Positions 59,411-64,000 of a DNA stretch of 64,000 bases are shown here, one piece after another. Position 1 is the stretch's first letter. Every line of letters starts with the position of its first letter. The notes beneath the pieces are model-generated. The model had not been told where the DNA came from. It saw only the letters and a list, made by a program, of their open reading frames with translations, and searched no databases. Both the position numbers and the translations under genes were made by a program. The DNA comes from Abelmoschus esculentus (Eukaryota > Streptophyta > Magnoliopsida > Malvales > Malvaceae): positions 24,474,001 through 24,538,000 of the forward strand of contig JAUCBN010000003.1 in NCBI GenBank assembly GCA_035048815.1, read 5' to 3'.

Positions 59411-60760
59411 CTACATCATGTGCGTTCCTCCTTCTGCCTCGGCATATGGGACTCCTTGCTGGGTATGTGGTGAGTTATGATAGAAATATTCATCAATCTC
59501 CCTAGAGAGACTATCCCTAAAGAAACTGGCCATTGGGATGGGGCGGTTTGGTGGAGAGTTGTAAACAGCTCTTCTTTTTGATGGGCGCCTGCTGGTGGAT
59601 GATACCGCGACAGTGTCCGCTGGTCTGGATGGTCCGGAAGCATGAAATTGTTGTTGTGGTCTTGCAGTGAAGAATGGTCTTGGCCTTGGGGTAGGGTTAG
59701 TTTCTGTGTAGGGTGTGGCAGTGACAAATATATTTGCTGGGAATTCTGGAAACTGGATTCCTTGAATAGGGAAATTTTGGGTCATCATGTGTGCAAGAGT
59801 GTTGTTGAAATCTCTCTGGTATTCTATGTATCGTTGCTATCGAAGGTCCATGTCTGTCATCCTCTGTAGAATCTCCTAGTATGGATCTACTGCGGCAGCG
59901 GCTTCGATAGTGCCGGGTACACCTGCTATGTATTGCCCTTCGGCAGTGTAGTTGGCAGTGAACTGTTGAGGTGTTGCTTGCATTGGTTCTGCTTGCGTTA
60001 TCTGCATCACTCTGTGGCAGAATTCTCTGGTCCAGCCTTGCCGTTGATTTGTTTATTCATTTGTTTCTTCTATTGGGACACCTGCAATAATGCACAAGGC
60101 AAAGATTAAACAGACGAAATATAAAGGACCTCGTTCTTTCTTACCGCAATCATAAATTTCTTGAAGAATGATCTCTCCAACATCTATGGTTCACTTGTTG
60201 GTGATTGATTGGATGAGCACCAATCTTCTCCTATCAACTATGCTGTTGTGAGAGGTAGACATGAGGCATCTCTTGACAAATGTGCACCAAAGCTTGGCTT
60301 CGGGTTTTAGGCTGAGCCTTGTTACACAACCCCTATAGGCACCAGTTTCCAATGGAGTGTTGTCGTAACAAAGTTCGTCCTTGATTGCTTCGTAATCCTC
60401 ATTAGTGGCTTCTTCATAGAATTCACCATGTTCATCGCGTATGGGGATAAGGCCGTAGTGCTGATTGATTGCCTCGGCATTAAGGGGGACTGGCTTGACC
60501 CGACAGTGAACATACAGGTTACCCTCGCTCGGCATATGTGCGTAAAATTCACGCATAATTGTTGCATTTGCTGGGGGAGGCTGTAGGTAGAAGATTTCCC
60601 AATATTGATATTTGATTTTATAAATCAAGAATGGTTCAATGTCATAGTTGTGTTCATTCGAATGTTGGAATCTTTGCTCCTCCCATAACTACCGAGCAAC
60701 AAACGATCTGTTAAATCGTTCAACAACAGTGGCAGGATAAAAACGGTTGTATGTAGCCAT
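59411..60760 (-). pseudogene. Extra ORF of an Athila/Tat-type element ('putative plant transposon protein'), with stops
   Basis: From ATG 60760 (MATYNRFYPATVVERFNRSF) the frame passes a TAG (60689-60691), runs open to a TGA at 60191, and continues in the same frame past further stops to 59411. The central motif MREFYAHMPSEGNLYVHCRVKP with INQHYG, then LKPEAKLWCTFVKRCLMSTSH and GEIILQEIYDCGKKERG, matches the family Pfam calls putative plant transposon protein (PF20167), whose function is unknown. The C-terminal third is proline-rich (TNPTPRPRPFFTARPQQQ) and basic. No catalytic residues are known. Confidence 0.65.
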
Positions 60761-60910
60761 GGATGATTCTTGAATAATTGGGATGTTGATGAGAGGTTCT
60801 TTGAAAATGATCTGAAAGTTGCAAGAATGCGGGTAAGAATGCAAAGTATTGTGAGGAAGATTTGGCAAGATTAACAAAGAATGCAAAGTGAATAGTTTCA
60901 ACAAGGAAGC

Positions 60911-60921
60911 TGCTTATATAG
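60911..60921 (-). promoter_or_regulatory. TATA box upstream of the extra ORF
   Basis: On the minus strand CTATATAAGCA lies about 150 bases upstream of the extra ORF's ATG. That suggests the ORF may have its own promoter apart from the LTR. Confidence 0.35.
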
Positions 60922-61439
60922 GCATCGGCAGATATAGCCGTTTGATTTCTAGTCGTTAGGTTTTTCTACCATTTCAAATAGTAACTACCCGTTGGCATTC
61001 ACTGCCGTGACAAAAAATTCGGCAGATAGCCGTTACACTGTTTCTGCCCGTTGGGATTGCTGCGGCTCTAACACTGTGTACTGCCACGGGAGTAGACTTC
61101 CTGCTTTGCACTGTTTCTCTGTTATTCTTACTTTATTATCCTAAAAATAAATAAATAAGATAAAAATATTTTAAAGATAATTATTAATATGCTTAAATAA
61201 ATAAAAATAAAATTTTGAAATTGTTAACCTAAATTAATCCTAATATAATAATACAAAGAGTAGGGAAGAAATTAAGTTACTAGGGAGTGCATGAAAATGC
61301 ATCTTACAATTTGTCCCTCTCTTTATGGACAAGATGATGTTTCTGTGATTGCTGACCATCCTTGTCAGGTTCTTCTTTGTGTGCGGCCTCTGTTGTGGAT
61401 TTAATTCTTTTGCCAAACATTTTGTCGAGCATGCTACCA

Positions 61440-62165
61440 AGGCAAGATATTTTGGTGTTTGTGGCATGGATGACCTTGCACTCTTCTGTATCATTAGAAT
61501 TGTTTAGATTGTGGAAGGCATTGAGTTTGACTTATTGGTCATTGACCCTCATAGTCAACTCTTCATTTTCCACATCAATTAAGGTGCGTCCAATAGCAAG
61601 AAAAGGTCTTCACAGGATGATCGATGCTTTTTCATCTGCTTCACAATCAAGGACAAGAAAGTCAACTGGAAAAATAAATTTATTGACTCTTACCAGTATG
61701 TCCTCGATTTTTCCTTCGGGTGTACACATGATCGATCCACAAATTGGAGCAACACTGTTGTTCGTTTTACCCTTCCTATGTTGAGCTTTTAGAAAACTGA
61801 TTTGGGCATTAGGTTGATGCTTGCTCCAAGGTCACATAAGGCCTTTCCTTCATAGTTATTCCCAAACGCAAAAGGTATGGTGAAACAGCTAGGGTCCTTC
61901 AGTTTGGGTGGCATGCGATTATGCAACATTATCATACACCCTTCAGTTGCTTCCACTGTCTCAAACTCACCTAGCCTCTTTTCTTTTAGACATAATGTCC
62001 TTCAAGAATTTAGCATAGTTGGGCATCTGTTCAATTGCCTCAACAAGTGATAAGTTGATGTGGACTTGTTTCAGAATATCAAGAAATTTCTTGAATTGAT
62101 GGTCCTGTTTTTGTTTTTTAACCTTTGTGGGAAAGGTGGTGGTGGTCTCATTTCTTCCAGGGTCT
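61440..62165 (-). pseudogene. Athila-type gag C-terminus and protease
   Basis: On the minus strand: FPNETLEEMRPPPPFPQRLK, then, after frame changes, RLGEFETVEATEGCMIMLHNR, LCDLGASINLMPKSVF with the aspartic-protease motif (DLGAS), IEDILVRVNKFIFPVDFLVLDC and RPFLAIGRTLIDVENEELTMRV. This is the Athila gag-protease junction. It includes stops and at least two frameshifts. Reverse transcriptase should follow to the left (after about 61430), but the extra ORF comes next, so pol is deleted. Confidence 0.75.
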
Positions 62166-62882
62166 CATTGGGGAAGAAAGTTGTTTTATCTATGATAGTT
62201 ATTAATGCAAAAACTTATTTCATAGTTTATTCTCTCTTGGCATTTACTCTTCTTTGTATATGTGCTCGAAATGATAGTATGTGAAAAAAAATCTATTTGT
62301 CTAATATCGGGAGAGTTAGCCTCACAAAACGAGAGAATACGATCTTTTCTCAAGGGTATTGACTAATCCGGTTTAGAGATAAACCGCCTAGGATTTCAGC
62401 GACTAATAAGACGCATGTGTTTGATTGTCATTCACCCTTGCTTCACGCCGGGAGGTATCATCAATACGTGGGTTTCAACAGTTCTCTTCGCTTAGGGATA
62501 CAGAAGAAGACATATATGTATGCTCTATCGAACTATGAAAAGTTGAATTGTCGACAAGGCATAACCCCACATAGGCAGTTCCATCGACCCTTAGTGCGAC
62601 CCGCTGAGGTGGCAGTTCAAACCATTTCACTAAGAATTGGATAAATAAGACAACTGAATTCCCCTATACAAAGTACTCAATCTGGACTCACTTCTATTAT
62701 TCTTACTCTCTTCGTTTATTTAGTTATTTTAGTTACTCCAAACTACCAAACTACTTATGTCTTTCTTTTTCATAGTGCAGGATTAAGAAGTAGTGAAGTC
62801 GAAACAATCCCTATGGGTTCGACAACCTAAAATATTACAATCTAACAAAGGTGGAATTAAGAGGACTTCTGAGCCTTCACCA
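62165..62882 (+). repeat. Plus-strand Athila-type LTR end
   Basis: The 3' portion of an LTR lying directly before a primer site. It is the inverted counterpart of 56990-57680. The left limit, at about 62165, is where gag sequence of the oppositely oriented element begins, so this LTR is cut short. Confidence 0.55.
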
Positions 62883-62886
62883 GATA

Positions 62887-62904
62887 TGGCGCTGTTACCG
62901 GGGA
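62887..62904 (+). other. Athila-type primer-binding site
   Basis: TGGCGCTGTTACCGGGGA, two changes from the usual TGGCGCCGTTGCCGGGGA of Athila-type elements. It sets plus orientation for what follows. Confidence 0.8.
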
Positions 62905-63005
62905 CTGTCGCTCAATTTTACTATTAATTTTTTCTGCATTTTTTCTTTTCTTTTATTATTTAGTCTAGCTTTTAATTTTTTTAACTTATTAGGTTTGTTC
63001 TATGT

Positions 63006-63915
63006 ATGACCAGGTCTAATCCTTCTATTGACCAATACCCATACGATCCAAAAATCGAAAGAACAACATGAAATCTGAAACATAGGGTACGCTGGCATCA
63101 ATTTCGTCGAGGCAGACAACCGTGGCATATTCGCAGTTGTTGATCTTGCCCATCTGCCTCAACAGAAGCGTGTAAGAACTATCCGTGATTACTTAGAGGA
63201 AGATTTGGATGGATTAACTTCTACCATGGTTATGCCTAATATAGAGGTAGAATACCTCGAATTAAAACCGGTCATGTTCAACATGATCAATACCTTAGGC
63301 CAATTTGGAGGATCTGCCAATGAAGATGCTCGGTAGTATCTTAAATCTTTTCTAGAAATTTATAATTCGTTTAAGCTGCTGGGAGTCTCTGCCGACATAT
63401 TAAAGTTGAAACTGTTACCCTATTCACTGAGGGATATGGCAAAATCATGGTTAAACAACCTCCAGCCTGAATTGTTGAACTCATGGACTGAACTCTGTCG
63501 AAGCTTTCTTGCCCGATTCAATTATACCAACATGACTGATAAGCTGAGAAACGATATCACATCCGTTAGGCAAGAAGAAGACAAATCTATGTATGAGACT
63601 TGGGAAAGATACCGAGAATTATACAGGAAATGCCCCATGCACAGTTTACCCGAGTGGACTCAGGTATCAATCTTCTACAACGTAGTTAACATCCCTACGA
63701 GGATGATGCTTGATTCTTCCGCCAATGGCACCCTCTTAGACCGCCCGTCCCATAAGAGTTTAAAAATTTTGGATAGGTTAGCAAAGAACGATTATCAACA
63801 CCCAACCACAAGAAGAGGAATAAATAGGCAAGGTATGATAAACTCTGACTCTCTAGATTCTATCCTAGCCCAACTGTCAGCTTTAACAACATGGTTAAGG
63901 ATTTGTAAAAGCTGA
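63006..63915 (+). pseudogene. Athila-type gag, broken, running towards the window end
   Basis: A start ATG (MTRSNPSIDQYPYDP) meets a TGA at 63069, and another stop at about 63334 follows NEDAR. From 63352 the frame is open: KLLPYSLRDMAKSWLNNLQP, then SWTELCRSFLARF, LRNDITSVRQEEDKSMYETWERYRELYRKCPMH and WTQVSIFYNVVN are the gag-domain landmarks. The frame ends at a stop at 63913-63915. At least one frameshift is needed between the start and the later part. The remaining element lies beyond the window. Confidence 0.8.
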
Positions 63916-64000
63916 GTCATGTTCGAGAAATAAAAACAGTCATCGTTCTCTGTGAAACATGTGGTGACAATCATGTTTCGAACGCATGCTCGCATGATCC

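Larger units (their letters stand above)
57290..61100. repeat. Dispersed palindromic TGCCTCGGCA/TGCCTTCGGCA words
   Basis: TGCCTCGGCA is seen at 57295, twice in 58058-58107, 59438 and 60470, and CTGCCTTCGGCAC twice in 58077-58125; weaker forms (TGCCCTTGGCA, CTTCGGCAG, ATCGGCAG, CTGCCGTGAC) occur to 61060. The 10-mer is almost a perfect palindrome. The cluster is confined to the left, minus-strand Athila-type element. Confidence 0.6.

Noticed and set aside
1..64000. CRISPR arrays, bacterial operons or prophage features
   Set aside because: Introns, LTR elements and base composition show plant nuclear DNA; the tandem repeats seen have no spacer-repeat regularity.
1..64000. tRNA or rRNA genes
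   Set aside because: I noticed no tRNA cloverleaf or rRNA sequence by eye; only primer-site fragments complementary to tRNA ends were found.

Overview
The window is nuclear DNA of a dicotyledonous plant. It is AT-rich, its genes have short GT..AG introns, its LTR retrotransposons are nested, and there are many foldback (MITE-like) repeats. The style of the Tat/Athila-type repeats recalls cotton (Gossypium, Malvaceae), but that is an impression from memory and was not tested.

Three host genes look intact. An alpha-xylosidase of the XYL1 type (GH31) lies at 3573-7612 (+) with three exons. A LURP-one-related (LOR) gene lies at 11855-12644 (-) with two exons. A plastid-type alkaline/neutral invertase of the INVE type (GH100) lies at 51959-54909 (+) with six coding exons. 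The two enzymes serve cell-wall xyloglucan turnover and sucrose cleavage; nothing suggests the three genes form a functional cluster. A fourth host gene, an F-box gene on the minus strand (23173-29170), is dead: it carries stops and frameshifts and is split by a Copia element.

The rest is mostly mobile DNA. From left to right: degenerate foldback and telomere-like repeats (1-3000, 8000-17500); an old solo LTR (17956-20883); a Copia element in the F-box gene (24022-28852); a nest of two related gag-only LTR elements (outer 29644-45410, inner 31441-40075); a truncated chromovirus-like Gypsy element (45411-47815); LINE debris (49900-50424); then, right of the invertase gene, two broken Athila-type elements in opposite orientation (56990-63915).

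The most informative structure is the nest. The inner element has two 1134-bp LTRs, a perfect 5-bp target duplication (TATAG), a tRNA-Arg-type primer site, one gag reading frame and no pol. By eye its LTRs differ at 8 positions, all transitions, so it is young. It landed inside the tandem repeats of an older relative. The older relative, the inner element and the solo LTR share LTR ends (TGTAATCACT...CGCTACA) and an internal copy of the primer-site core, so the window holds three ages of one non-autonomous lineage. All alignments were made by eye; counts and repeat limits are approximate.
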